Positions 19,212-28,564 of a DNA stretch of 64,000 bases are shown here, in pieces. The stretch is from Aliiglaciecola sp. 3_MG-2023. Lineage in GTDB: Bacteria > Pseudomonadota > Gammaproteobacteria > Enterobacterales > Alteromonadaceae. The notes below the pieces were generated by a model. The model did no database searches, had not been told where the DNA came from, and worked only from the letters and a program-made list of their open reading frames with translations. Numbering within the stretch: position 1 is the first letter of the stretch; each line of letters starts with the position of its first letter. The stretch lies in NCBI RefSeq assembly GCF_030548205.1, contig NZ_JAUORV010000012.1, positions 107,714 through 171,713 on the forward strand, given 5' to 3'. The translations under genes and the position numbers were made by a program.

Positions 19212-19228
19212 GGTCTAATAATTAGACC
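19212..19228. promoter_or_regulatory. Perfect palindrome, probable LysR operator
   Basis: GGTCTAAT-A-ATTAGACC is a perfect 8-bp inverted repeat around one base. It contains the LysR T-N11-A signature (T19214 to A19226) and lies between the divergent deiminase-like and LysR genes, 83 bp from the former and 85 bp from the latter. This is the classic place for a LysR activator/autorepressor site. Confidence 0.7.
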
Positions 19229-19313
19229 AAAATAATGAATTATAATGGTGAGCCAATATACGCTGACACGATGAGATTCGACGCAAATTTGCCAGACAGT
19301 CGAAGGTTACGCC

Positions 19314-20258
19314 ATGAAACATGATAAAAGTCCCTATATAGACTTACGCCAAATTCCCCTTAATGCATTACTTGCCTTTGAGGCCGCTGGACGACACTGC
19401 CACCTTCGCCGCGCAGCACAAGAAATGTTTGTATCGCACTCAGCCCTAAGTCGGCACATTAAATTGTTAGAAGCTCGACTGAACACGCAACTGTTCGAAC
19501 GAAAAAATAACAAGTTGCGATTAACCGCCGCCGGTAGTCGACTGCTGTCTTCCATTCAAATTGCATTTACTGAGCTTAATAAGGGATTACATTTACTTGA
19601 TCCCACCTTAGTGGCAGGAGAAATAGTGATAGGCACAACCGCCACAATTATGTTGAATTGGCTTTTACCTGTTTTGGCAAATGTTCAGCGTCAGTACCCA
19701 GAAATTTCATTTAAAGTGCAAACCTTAGAACCCCATCAACAATCATTGCCGTCAAATCTTGATATTGCCTTATGTTTAGGTCAGCCAGAAGATCCTGTCA
19801 AAACCATCACAAAGTTGTATGACGAATATTATGTGCCGGTTTGTAATCAGGCATTGTTGAAAGGAAAAAACCTTCAATCAGTTAAGGCGTTACTCAATTA
19901 TCCCTTATTGCACGACGGATTAGGTCAATGGTTCACCTGGTTTAGCCACCACCAATTAGATGGTAATGACTCACCACAACATACTTACTTTGAGTACGCT
20001 TACCAAGCGATAGAAGCCGCGCGGCTGGGTATGGGATTAGCACTGGCTGACATTGTTGAGGTTTCAGAGGATATTCAGCAAGGTAAATTGATGCAAGTGG
20101 GTGATTCGGCTCACACCGAAGGACAATCGGTATTTTTAGTCACCCATGACAGGACGCAAATGAACTATCGTACTCAGTTGGTGCTGCGCAGTATTTTGCA
20201 AAACCTTGAGCAAAAAGGAGCAAGACTTGAATCGACGGCTCACCTTAATGATTTTTAA
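19314..20258 (+). CDS. LysR-family transcriptional regulator (GcvA-like)
   Basis: A 314-aa LysR regulator. The N-terminal HTH reads AAQEMFVSHSALSRHIKLLE then RLNTQLFER; the C-terminal part is the effector-binding domain. The opening IPLNALLAFEAAGRH is typical of the GcvA/AmpR branch. It is divergent from the deiminase-carbamoylase-dehydrogenase-transaminase operon with a perfect palindrome between them, so it most likely controls that operon. With the LysR at 1034-1939, the two opposed halves of the guanidino cluster each have a LysR gene. Confidence 0.92.
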   Translation: MKHDKSPYIDLRQIPLNALLAFEAAGRHCHLRRAAQEMFVSHSALSRHIKLLEARLNTQLFERKNNKLRLTAAGSRLLSSIQIAFTELNKGLHLLDPTLVAGEIVIGTTATIMLNWLLPVLANVQRQYPEISFKVQTLEPHQQSLPSNLDIALCLGQPEDPVKTITKLYDEYYVPVCNQALLKGKNLQSVKALLNYPLLHDGLGQWFTWFSHHQLDGNDSPQHTYFEYAYQAIEAARLGMGLALADIVEVSEDIQQGKLMQVGDSAHTEGQSVFLVTHDRTQMNYRTQLVLRSILQNLEQKGARLESTAHLNDF

Positions 20259-20323
20259 CCCAATGATTGACTAAAATTTGTACCTGGCAACTAACATACA
20301 ATTATAGCTAGCTCGTAACGACG

Positions 20324-21793
20324 CTACTGCTGACAAATACTATTTCGGCCTGCACGTTTCGCTTCATACAATGCCTTATCTGCGCGTTTAAATAAACTTT
20401 CGAAGTCGTCATCTTGATTCAGTTGGGTTATACCAATACTAATAGAAAGTTGTTCACCTGCGATAAGCTGCATATCATTGATTTGCTCCAACAACCGGTT
20501 TCCTACCATCATCGCCATTTGACTATTGGTATTTGGCAAAAGCACAATAAATTCGTCGCCACCGAAACGCCCTAACAAGTCGTCTGGTCTTAAAAGTTGT
20601 TTGACCTTCTCACTTAACTCTTTTAGCGCTTGATCGCCCACGTTGTGGCCATGAGAATCATTTATATTCTTAAAATGGTCGATGTCATAAACCAATAAAC
20701 ACAAATCATTTTTTTCCCATTGGGCGTGACGTATTTCAACCATTGCTCGCTGTGTAAGGTATTCTCGCGAAGCGGTTTGGGTTAAATTATCCACAAATAC
20801 TTTATTTTTAAGTTGATGGTTGTGCGCGGTTAATGCCGGCACGGCAATGGCAAACAATGCATTGGACGCGACTACGTTGATGGCATATTGATAGACCATA
20901 ACAAAATCCATTAACCCCAATTTATCCACTAAAAAGACAATCAAAAGGCTGGTCAATGCCAAACTGAGTACATTTAAAAATGCATTCTCAGTACAAGCAA
21001 TCCACATATGGGGTAACACCAAAAAGAAAATCATAAAAGAACTGTCGATTGATTGACTGTAATTAGCAACCGTCATGGTCAACACCACTAATGATAACGC
21101 AATCAGAACCTTCAACTTAAATTGTGGCGTAGGAAAAGGAGTCTGCCCTTCGATATGGTGCAGTATATGGAACGGCTTTTTAGGATATAAAATATGCAAC
21201 ACACTGAAAAATAAAGGGCTTAGCACAATAATGCCCGCCATATCGCCAATCCAGAAGGGTAACCACGCAGTGGAAAACTCTTGAACCGTCATCATATCGG
21301 TATAAATTAAAGACATTAACACCAACAAAGTGGCAACCAAAGATGAAATAGTTGCAATGACTAGAAAGCTAATAATTGATAAAAGTAAGGTCAACTTTTT
21401 ACTTTGGGTAAACCACCGCAACAAGCGACTCCCCATGTAGTAGGGAACAATATGAGCAAATCCAAACAGCACACCGCTCAATAAAACTTGCTTAAAATTT
21501 AGCTGAATTTGATAGTGGTTACTGGTAAACAACGTCACCAATATCGCCCCAAGCATAATAACAGGAGTTGCCCGAAGCCCAACAACAAACAATACGGCGA
21601 AGCTTAATCCCGCGGCAGGAAACCAAACACTAGCATGGTTAGTATACTCAACTAATGCACCACTAAACCACACTAGCAACCAGCATAGTAATAACATGCA
21701 CGCTCTTGCATTTGCTGAGCTTTGCAAAAAAGCTAAGACTTTTCGTACTACAGCCGCTTTCGCTAAATTTGCTGAAAAAACACTTTTCTGCAT
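20324..21793 (-). CDS. Membrane-bound diguanylate cyclase (MASE1-GGDEF)
   Basis: Makes cyclic di-GMP from two GTP. Residues about 25-320 form a MASE1-like integral membrane sensor with about eight hydrophobic segments, and the C-terminal 165 residues are a GGDEF domain with an intact GRFGGDEFIVLLPN active site. An RxxD inhibitory site (RPDD) lies five residues before GGDEF, so product feedback inhibition is expected. No EAL domain. The gene stands alone, 65 bp from the convergent LysR stop, and does not look connected to the catabolic cluster. Confidence 0.93.
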   Translation of the reverse strand: MQKSVFSANLAKAAVVRKVLAFLQSSANARACMLLLCWLLVWFSGALVEYTNHASVWFPAAGLSFAVLFVVGLRATPVIMLGAILVTLFTSNHYQIQLNFKQVLLSGVLFGFAHIVPYYMGSRLLRWFTQSKKLTLLLSIISFLVIATISSLVATLLVLMSLIYTDMMTVQEFSTAWLPFWIGDMAGIIVLSPLFFSVLHILYPKKPFHILHHIEGQTPFPTPQFKLKVLIALSLVVLTMTVANYSQSIDSSFMIFFLVLPHMWIACTENAFLNVLSLALTSLLIVFLVDKLGLMDFVMVYQYAINVVASNALFAIAVPALTAHNHQLKNKVFVDNLTQTASREYLTQRAMVEIRHAQWEKNDLCLLVYDIDHFKNINDSHGHNVGDQALKELSEKVKQLLRPDDLLGRFGGDEFIVLLPNTNSQMAMMVGNRLLEQINDMQLIAGEQLSISIGITQLNQDDDFESLFKRADKALYEAKRAGRNSICQQ

Positions 21794-22230
21794 TTAAATA
21801 CTTTTCCTAAAGAATAGACCTTAACCACCACAAACACGTCCCACTTATCGGCTCAATAGCATTATGTACAGAAGATAGAACGTTCTCAGTTAGTACTAAG
21901 ATACTAACAAGCTTAGCAAGGTTCCATTAAAACAACCTAAAGTTCAGCATCGGGAATATGCAAAAATGAAAAATATAATAACGTTTTTTTGAAATTTTGG
22001 TAAATAACAATTTAATTTGTTAGCCGTTATTTACGCGCAGTGTGATCGATTTTAAACATGAAAATGAGTCATGCCGAGGGGGTTACCCCCTTGTTTCCTC
22101 ATTGCGCTATATAGGTGAACGCAACAAGGAAGCAAGAAAGTGAGGGCCGTTATCCAAGATTTAGCGTGGCATCAATGGCCACGCACCGCCTATTAAGAGC
22201 ATCATTAAGTGGCCTACAGGGTTTATATAA
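21794..22230. other. Intergenic stretch with small dyads, no gene seen
   Basis: No convincing ORF on either strand. It holds short dyads: AGGGGG-TTA-CCCCCT (22077-22091) and GCGTGGC / GCCACGC (22164-22170, 22178-22184). They may be decayed repeat or terminator elements beside the CRTAC1-type remnant that follows. Confidence 0.4.
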
Positions 22231-22698
22231 TCAGCGCTTTGTTTCATCAGTGAGGTGCCAGGGCGTTGCAGGTCGTAATATCCGCAAAGGTTGACCGGCT
22301 AACTTAGAAACATCTGGTACTTGTACACTGCGTTTCGGCGCGCCCATAAAGGTCACTTCCACACTAATCGGCTGTAATTTTGCTAATCCAAAATAGATGG
22401 GCCGAGCACTTTGCGCATTGTACCCGCCTCCTGTAGGGACAATTCTTGAACCAAGAACGTTACCTTGTGGGTCATAAAACCTGACGACTGCCCCCTGCTG
22501 AGTATAATTGCCATGGCTATCGAGGACTAGCACAGATAATCCCCTTGCTCTGGCATCTTTGTTTAGCTCATTTCTAAACACAAAATGCCCACCTTCTTCG
22601 CCAAAGGTATCGGTAATTGATAGGTCTAGATCACCATCGTTGTCGTAATCTATCCACTCTACTCCACGAGTTACAAATAACCATAATCGCCCAGTTAC
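22231..22698 (-). pseudogene. C-terminal remnant of a CRTAC1-type (FG-GAP/ASPIC-UnbV) secreted protein
   Basis: The open frame runs from a TGA at 22699-22701 to the stop at 22231. It begins with an FG-GAP/VCBS-like repeat (WIDYDNDGDLDLSITDTFGE) and continues into an ASPIC/UnbV-like tail (GAVVRFYDPQGNVLGSRIV, then GGGYNAQSARPIYFGL). Full proteins of this kind are several hundred residues with a signal peptide and many repeats; here only about 155 codons remain, with no usable start before the repeat (the first ATG, at 22581, is already past it). I read it as a truncated, probably dead gene. Confidence 0.7.
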
Positions 22699-22845
22699 TC
22701 AAGAAGGTAGTTCTGAGGGATGAGATAGGTAGAACTTGCAATTCTGATAACCACCATTAGTATGATTATCATAGCAAATTCGAATAACAAGCTTACTCAA
22801 ATAATCAGTTTAGGAACCCGTAGAAGCGCATTGTCACGACCTTAG

Positions 22846-24276
22846 CTAAGACGAAAAGTCGCAAATTTTAAACGCTTTACATGGGTAGGAATAGATTTCG
22901 GGTTTCACATCACTCAGCCCTTTCATTTTTTTGGCTGTGAACGCTTTTTCAAATGTTGCGATGCGTTGGTAGTAATCATCTAAAAGTTTTTGTTTAGTTT
23001 CATCATCGACAAACGAAAAAGTAAGTGAGTTAGCACCTGTTTTGACTAATTCCGACCACGACATATTAAAGTTCGTCACCGCGGTATAATACTCATCGGT
23101 CATGTTTGAATCCCACATCCCCCGATCATCGGTTGATAATGCCACTGGCACGCCTAAACGCAAATATTCAGGAAACGGATGTTGTGAATAATCGTCAACA
23201 TACTCTAATAAAAGATTACTGATTAAGTTAATTTCAATCAGGTATTGGTTGTAGCGCATCAATAATAATGTGTCAGCATCGTCTATTAAGTTAAAGCCAT
23301 GACCTATGCGGGTAGCGCCTAATAAAAGGGTATCGCGAATATGCTGATTAGGCTCATCGGTTTCACCGGCATGAATGGATAAATTAACCCCGTGATATTG
23401 ATGTCGAAGCTTTCTCATGGTGTCTAAAAAGCGCAACGGATGGCCTTTGTCGTTATCTTCACGGCCAACCATATCAACAGCAACATAAAGTTCTGGATGT
23501 TCAGAGACAAATTTATACATCCATTCTAAGGCAGGTAACGCTTGCGAATGAAAGCGCAGCAACGAATATTGCAGACGAACAGTCACCCCACTGTCAATGG
23601 CATCTTTTTGGGCAAAGCGTTTAAGGTACATCTGATAAACCTGCTCATCTTCAAACCCGCTACCATCAGGATGAACAAAACCACGAACGCCAGCATCGGT
23701 CTCTAAATAAGATAAACCTTCAGCGCCAAATGCTTGCATGTTTTTGACAATTAGATTGGCTTGCATATAAGGGTTGGCAAGCAAGGAATTAAGGCGCGTC
23801 CAATGGGTTACAAAAAATTCTTCGCGTCCTTCACTCGGTTTATCTAGGCGAATACTATCCATCCAGGCTTGTTTTTGTTCTGGGCTGAGATCTTGCAAAC
23901 GTTTATATTCAGACTGCTCACAGCTATCGAGTTTTTGGTATTCAAACTGCTGAATATTAACAAACAACATTAAGTAAGGTGAGCCTTTGAATTGATCTGA
24001 ACCATAAGCTTTGCAATTGTTAATTTTAACTTTTGTATAGTAAATATACCCGTTTTTTCGTTGCTTTATAGCTTCATCAAACCACCACTGTGAACGATTC
24101 GAACCTGATGAATGATTATGTAAATCGCCCCCTTTGGGCATCGCATATAAAAAGGTATACAGGTCTTTAGCTGACGCCGTTTTTTTGAAAGCTTCAAACT
24201 CACTATCAAAGGTTGCAGCAAAGGTGTTGCACACCACACTCATACAAATGACTGAGAGTATATATAGCAATTTCAT
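22846..24276 (-). CDS. Secreted adenosine deaminase-like amidohydrolase (ADGF/ADA2 type)
   Basis: Zinc-dependent deaminase of 476 aa with a signal peptide (cleavage near NTFAA). Active-site elements in order: HNHSSGS (metal His pair), SIHAGETDEP (metal His and catalytic Glu), TRIGHGFNL, and STDDRG (metal Asp). Most cytosolic Add enzymes are about 330 aa; the longer secreted form fits the ADGF/CECR1 group. Predicted reaction: (deoxy)adenosine -> (deoxy)inosine + NH3 in the periplasm. It lies 98 bp downstream of a NUP-family nucleoside protein gene on the same strand, suggesting joint handling of external purine nucleosides. Confidence 0.87.
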   Translation of the reverse strand: MKLLYILSVICMSVVCNTFAATFDSEFEAFKKTASAKDLYTFLYAMPKGGDLHNHSSGSNRSQWWFDEAIKQRKNGYIYYTKVKINNCKAYGSDQFKGSPYLMLFVNIQQFEYQKLDSCEQSEYKRLQDLSPEQKQAWMDSIRLDKPSEGREEFFVTHWTRLNSLLANPYMQANLIVKNMQAFGAEGLSYLETDAGVRGFVHPDGSGFEDEQVYQMYLKRFAQKDAIDSGVTVRLQYSLLRFHSQALPALEWMYKFVSEHPELYVAVDMVGREDNDKGHPLRFLDTMRKLRHQYHGVNLSIHAGETDEPNQHIRDTLLLGATRIGHGFNLIDDADTLLLMRYNQYLIEINLISNLLLEYVDDYSQHPFPEYLRLGVPVALSTDDRGMWDSNMTDEYYTAVTNFNMSWSELVKTGANSLTFSFVDDETKQKLLDDYYQRIATFEKAFTAKKMKGLSDVKPEIYSYPCKAFKICDFSS

Positions 24277-24374
24277 GTTAACGGCTCCAAAAAGCGGATG
24301 GTTTATTTAAAAGTTGATTACTTGTCAGCAGGCTAAATTAACCTGCTAATTGAACAAAACAAAATGAAATCTGA

Positions 24375-25502
24375 TTATTTCACGTCGTAGGGTAATGCAC
24401 TCTCATAGCTACTCCAGTTTTTCACAATTTCCTGAATCACTGTATTGCCTACTATATATGCTGCATTTTTAGCAGGATAACCACCATCGGGATACGGAGC
24501 CGTGACACTCCAACTGGTTAACTTGTCGGCAGGTGCCATAGTGTAGTTACTCACGGTTCTTAACACCATGACTCTTTGCGGATCCACTTTACCAATCCGA
24601 GCCAGACGCATAAGTGATGTTAAGGTTCCTGAGTCTTCCATATTACTGGTCATAAAGTTTGCAGAATCACCACCGTATAAGGTTAACCAATCGTTGGCCC
24701 ATTCATTTAAGTGTTTACCATGCCAGTATTTACTCGCGCTTAATGTATCTCCCATGGTCACAAAAGGAGGCTTTTGCGCGTTTGGCATCGTTTTATATAA
24801 TTCTCTAAACGTTTTTATACCTTCACTGTCAGGGAGTTGAATATCTTTTGTTTGACTAAAAGCCCAATCGGCTAATTGACTGTTTAAATCGAAGGAAACC
24901 GTATCTAGCGTCCATCCGGTAGAGATGTCTGCCGGTTCTTCAGCAGGTTCAGTGGCACCTAATGGGATAATTCCATATGGCCAAGAATCCGGTATTTCTC
25001 TGGCATCAATTTGATAAATAAGATCGCCATCAACAACATGCTTGGCCCATGCTGCAGAACCCAGCGACAAATCTTCTGGATCACCACCAGCAATACCTGC
25101 AACTACCCAATAGGCTTTACTTAGGTCAAAGCGAGGATCTAGCCCCAGTGCCATAATTGACGCCGTTGCATTGGGGATACCACCCCCCACACAAATCACC
25201 AACACTCCATCTTTATTGAGGTATAAATCGTACTCGCCTAATGGGAAGTCTAATTTTTGAGAAAAGTCTCCACGTTCCAACCAAAGTTGAAGCTCCCCCG
25301 CGTCATCTCCCATTGCATCGCCAGACTCATACATAGTCACCACTACGGCTTTAATTGCATGGGTTTGTAATGCGGTTTGTACTTCGGCTTCTGCCACACT
25401 GACAGGCTTAATTTTGGTCGTGGTTTCATTATTACCGCAAGCAACAGTGTTAGCCGCTAGTAACACTAACATTGCAGGCTTAGCGTATTTCAAAAATGAC
25501 AT
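24375..25502 (-). CDS. NUP-family purine nucleoside permease/phosphorylase-like lipoprotein
   Basis: A 375-aa protein resembling the purine nucleoside permease (NUP) family, which is related to nucleoside phosphorylases and not to membrane carriers. It opens with a hydrophobic signal followed by a lipobox-like TVAC, so it is probably a periplasmic lipoprotein. FVTMGDTLSASKYWHGK and TSNMEDSGTLTSLMRL are typical-looking conserved stretches, and YWVVAGIAGGDPEDLSLGSA resembles the phosphorylase core. It precedes the secreted adenosine deaminase gene. It may bind or cleave inosine/adenosine at the cell surface. Confidence 0.82.
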   Translation of the reverse strand: MSFLKYAKPAMLVLLAANTVACGNNETTTKIKPVSVAEAEVQTALQTHAIKAVVVTMYESGDAMGDDAGELQLWLERGDFSQKLDFPLGEYDLYLNKDGVLVICVGGGIPNATASIMALGLDPRFDLSKAYWVVAGIAGGDPEDLSLGSAAWAKHVVDGDLIYQIDAREIPDSWPYGIIPLGATEPAEEPADISTGWTLDTVSFDLNSQLADWAFSQTKDIQLPDSEGIKTFRELYKTMPNAQKPPFVTMGDTLSASKYWHGKHLNEWANDWLTLYGGDSANFMTSNMEDSGTLTSLMRLARIGKVDPQRVMVLRTVSNYTMAPADKLTSWSVTAPYPDGGYPAKNAAYIVGNTVIQEIVKNWSSYESALPYDVK

Positions 25503-25538
25503 ATTGATACTTCTCCGGTTAGATCACACTCAAAAACT

Positions 25539-25552
25539 TGACCAGCTGGTCA
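25539..25552. promoter_or_regulatory. 14-bp perfect palindrome upstream of the nucleoside gene pair
   Basis: TGACCAGCTGGTCA is a perfect palindrome starting 37 bp upstream of the NUP-family start codon, well placed to overlap its promoter. The form suits a dimeric repressor such as a TetR or GntR protein. No such regulator gene is adjacent. Confidence 0.55.
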
Positions 25553-25905
25553 GCAAATACTATACCGATTGGCTAAAAATGGCGAATAAATAGGTTTCTG
25601 ATAAATAGTGTTGTTAGGTTTACCCATTGATGGGAAAGGGCTAGGGAAAATAATCGACAGTTAAAAACACAGATTGAAAATACGAGCCAGCTTTCCTTTG
25701 CACTTACTTATTTGGACAATAAGCGATGATCATGGTGCATGAGCATCTAATCAGTGCAGGGAATAACAATCAATAGATATCTAAAAACCCCAAAAGAATC
25801 GGGGTTTAAAAAAGCAGAAGAAGAATAAAATTAAACCATAGAAAAGTTAGCTAGGCAGACTATAACCGCCTAGCAAACAATCGATGAACCAAATCAAAAA
25901 ATAGC
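25553..25905. terminator. Intergenic region containing the terminator of the downstream-reading serine hydrolase gene
   Basis: No gene seen. At 25785-25807 a hairpin AAACCCC / GGGGTTT has a T run on the minus strand just past the stem (25783-25787 read as TTTTT). It lies about 100 bp beyond the stop of the beta-lactamase-like gene and probably ends it. Confidence 0.6.
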
Positions 25906-27936
25906 TTATTTAGCACTCACTTCAGTAAACACATAGGAATGCTGCATATCAATGAGTGTAAGGGTGCGTTTGCCTGCATCATTTTGACCAATTACCAATT
26001 CCAAACCAAAAATTGCAGGATTCGTCATCACAATAGAGTGTTTTCCATCTGAGCTGGTTTTGGTTGTGACAGTGCTCGTCCAAACGCCAGGATCAAAAAT
26101 GGTTTGCCCGCCCACTTGTGTAATCGATAATTCACCTAAAATATCACTTTCGTAATGTTTGGCCAGGTTAGCCAAAATGGTCGCGTCACCCGGTAGATCA
26201 ATTTCATTCAATCGGGCGGCGATGCCTTTTTGCTGTTCAAGTGCAAACACCTCTACTTCCTCAGCAGCCTTGGAAGGAGCGTCATAAAGTAATTCAATTA
26301 GTTTACGTTGGAATGCCGAGGCTAAATAATATCCTTCATCGGAGTTGGTCAAAATTACCGCGGCAACATTGGCACTGGGTATCACAATAAATTGGGATTT
26401 ATAACCCGCCATACTGCCGCCATGTTCAATAATCTCCACCCCTGCGATTTTCTTGGTACTTAGCCCCATTCCATAATATTTATCTTTACCAGATGACACT
26501 CCAGGTTGGCGTCTTTCTAACAACGGTTTTTCAGCAAAGAGCCTTTCACCTTCAGGTGTTACCCCTAACGTTAGTTCATTGGCAAGATACTTGAGCATAT
26601 CCGACGAGGAAGAAAAAGCGCCACCAGAAGGGCGATAAGGTATCACCGTCAAATTAAATCCCTGCTCCGGGGTTTGTAAAACCTCTTTAAGCTCATAGTC
26701 CAATCCTAGGGCATGAGGTTTAGCAATATTGCCTGCAATCGCCGTGCTGAATGACAATGTAGTGCTCTTCATTTGCAAGGGATCAAAGATAAATTCTTGC
26801 ATGGCTTTATCGTAAGCAGCTCCTATTTCCATGTCGGGATATAAAATATGGCCTGCAATATAGCCCGCTACCGCTGGCATTTGATTATTGTATTGATACA
26901 ACTCCCCAAATTCACTAGTAGGCTCTACATTGGCTAAATCTTCTACGGCCATTAAGGTTGGCGCATCCGGGCCACTATTAAATACCCAAGTCATATCTTT
27001 ACGGGGTAAGCCTGTGCAAGCACAGACTAAGTGACGGATCAGTACTTTATTTGTGGTTTCTGGGCTTCCTAGTTTAAAGTCAGGGTAGTGATCAGTAACT
27101 TTGTCATCCCACTGCAACTTGCCCATCTCTACAAGTTTGGCCAATAGTAATGTGGTCATTCCTTTGGTATTGGAAGCCACTTGAAACAGGGTGTTTTTAT
27201 CTACTGGCTCTTTGGTAAGGATGCTTTTAACCCCTACCCCACCTTCGTACAGGATTTTACCATCTTGATAAATCGCCACACCAGCACCTGGAACATGCAG
27301 TTTTTCGGCAGCACCACTGACAAAGCTCAGCAGCGCATCTAATTTGTTTGAATCCAATGTATGAGCGGGATTGCCTGACACATCTTCAGCTTCATAGCCT
27401 TGTACCGTATAGCTATCAACTAATAAGTTTAATTGAGAACCCCGCTTACCCAGTACCGCCAAACTAAAATCAACTAATACTACATGCCAGTCACTCTCTT
27501 TACGCAACACTAGGGCAAAAAAAGCCCGCTCTTCAGATATGGCACTTTCATACTCAATAAAAGTTTGTTGTTGCCAGCCGTTTTTAGCCACCTCATCATT
27601 ATTAAAACGCACTGTTCGGGCAAAGTCTGGATAGATTTTATGCCAGGCTTGCAAGGCTGCGCTGGCAGAATCATCGGCACCTTCTACCACAGTCAAAGCG
27701 ATTAACGCACCACCTTCGGGCGCAGTATATTTAATGACTTCAGCCCCTTTTTCTTCAATCCAATTTTCAGGTGCTTCGTAGGTTGCCCCAAACCAAGTGT
27801 TAGACAGCTGGTCAGGCTTTTCCATGTCCGACATGGCGGACTGCACAGGAGGTTCAACAGTAGAGGTTTCGCTTGTACAAGCATTGAGCACTAAGATAAG
27901 TGAAAAAATAATCGGGTAGCACTGGCGTTTTTGCAT
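25906..27936 (-). CDS. Serine beta-lactamase-like hydrolase (class C/esterase family), lipoprotein
   Basis: A 676-aa predicted lipoprotein (lipobox LNAC). A DUF-like N-terminal region of about 200 residues is followed by a beta-lactamase/transpeptidase-like domain. SxxK is in VASNTKGMTTLL (nucleophile Ser about residue 255), YxN in LYQYNNQMPAVAG, and a HGG triad (EHGGSMAGYKS) replaces KTG. Such enzymes are periplasmic esterases, D-aminopeptidases or peptidases, rarely true beta-lactamases. It has its own terminator and no clear operon partner. Confidence 0.88.
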   Translation of the reverse strand: MQKRQCYPIIFSLILVLNACTSETSTVEPPVQSAMSDMEKPDQLSNTWFGATYEAPENWIEEKGAEVIKYTAPEGGALIALTVVEGADDSASAALQAWHKIYPDFARTVRFNNDEVAKNGWQQQTFIEYESAISEERAFFALVLRKESDWHVVLVDFSLAVLGKRGSQLNLLVDSYTVQGYEAEDVSGNPAHTLDSNKLDALLSFVSGAAEKLHVPGAGVAIYQDGKILYEGGVGVKSILTKEPVDKNTLFQVASNTKGMTTLLLAKLVEMGKLQWDDKVTDHYPDFKLGSPETTNKVLIRHLVCACTGLPRKDMTWVFNSGPDAPTLMAVEDLANVEPTSEFGELYQYNNQMPAVAGYIAGHILYPDMEIGAAYDKAMQEFIFDPLQMKSTTLSFSTAIAGNIAKPHALGLDYELKEVLQTPEQGFNLTVIPYRPSGGAFSSSSDMLKYLANELTLGVTPEGERLFAEKPLLERRQPGVSSGKDKYYGMGLSTKKIAGVEIIEHGGSMAGYKSQFIVIPSANVAAVILTNSDEGYYLASAFQRKLIELLYDAPSKAAEEVEVFALEQQKGIAARLNEIDLPGDATILANLAKHYESDILGELSITQVGGQTIFDPGVWTSTVTTKTSSDGKHSIVMTNPAIFGLELVIGQNDAGKRTLTLIDMQHSYVFTEVSAK

Positions 27937-28073
27937 AATTTCAGTCCTTTGAATTGGTTAAAAAACAGTCTAAACCAATCAGAATAATTTGCAATGTTAA
28001 ACAAAATTATCAGGTACATTTAAAAACAAAAGCGGTTAGCTTTACTGCTATTCCAGTCACCTATTTTCTGCAG

Positions 28074-28319
28074 TTATTTAAAATGCAAATCATTGCAGAA
28101 TTCACCTGTTACTCGATAACGTTTTAACTTTCCCTCGAGTTTTTCAAGTTGCTCTAAATTGTCAGCAAACGCACTTGTTAAACCTAATTTGTCACTTAAA
28201 GCGATATGGGTTTTCACTAATTTAATTAGTTTTGTGAAATCTGCTGACTTCCCCGCTTTTTCAATAATGGAATTCTCGCGGCTTATTTGTAACGTTAGCT
28301 GTATAAGTTTTGGGTCCAT
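28074..28319 (-). CDS. Small hypothetical protein
   Basis: An 81-aa ORF starting MDPKLIQLTLQISREN, predicted mostly helical with no signal peptide or membrane segment. No family recognised. Its amphipathic heptad-like pattern (LEQLEKLEGKLKRY) suggests a small coiled coil. The ATG follows CAAAATGG-type sequence without a strong ribosome site. I keep it because its codon use resembles a real gene and it fills the gap between same-strand neighbours. Confidence 0.45.
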   Translation of the reverse strand: MDPKLIQLTLQISRENSIIEKAGKSADFTKLIKLVKTHIALSDKLGLTSAFADNLEQLEKLEGKLKRYRVTGEFCNDLHFK

Positions 28320-28564
28320 AAAGATTTCTCAAATTTTTTTTATTGTTATCTAGAAAAACTCATTTAAGGCATTTATTGGCTTACGATGTTTTAGCAAATT
28401 CGGGAAAGTGTGATTTGCAGATATTTACGGTTTTTTGACTGGTAAACACCGTTTTGGACCTGTTCTGCGTCCAAGCAGTGAGTGACATTTTTGTATAGTG
28501 GAGCAATATTGAAAGGCGAGTTTGCCATCTTTGATATTGTGTTTTCATGCTAAGTCTCTACTAC

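Noticed and set aside
25906..27936. True antibiotic-resistance beta-lactamase
   Set aside because: The KTG triad is replaced by HGG and there is a large extra N-terminal region, which fits the esterase/peptidase relatives better.
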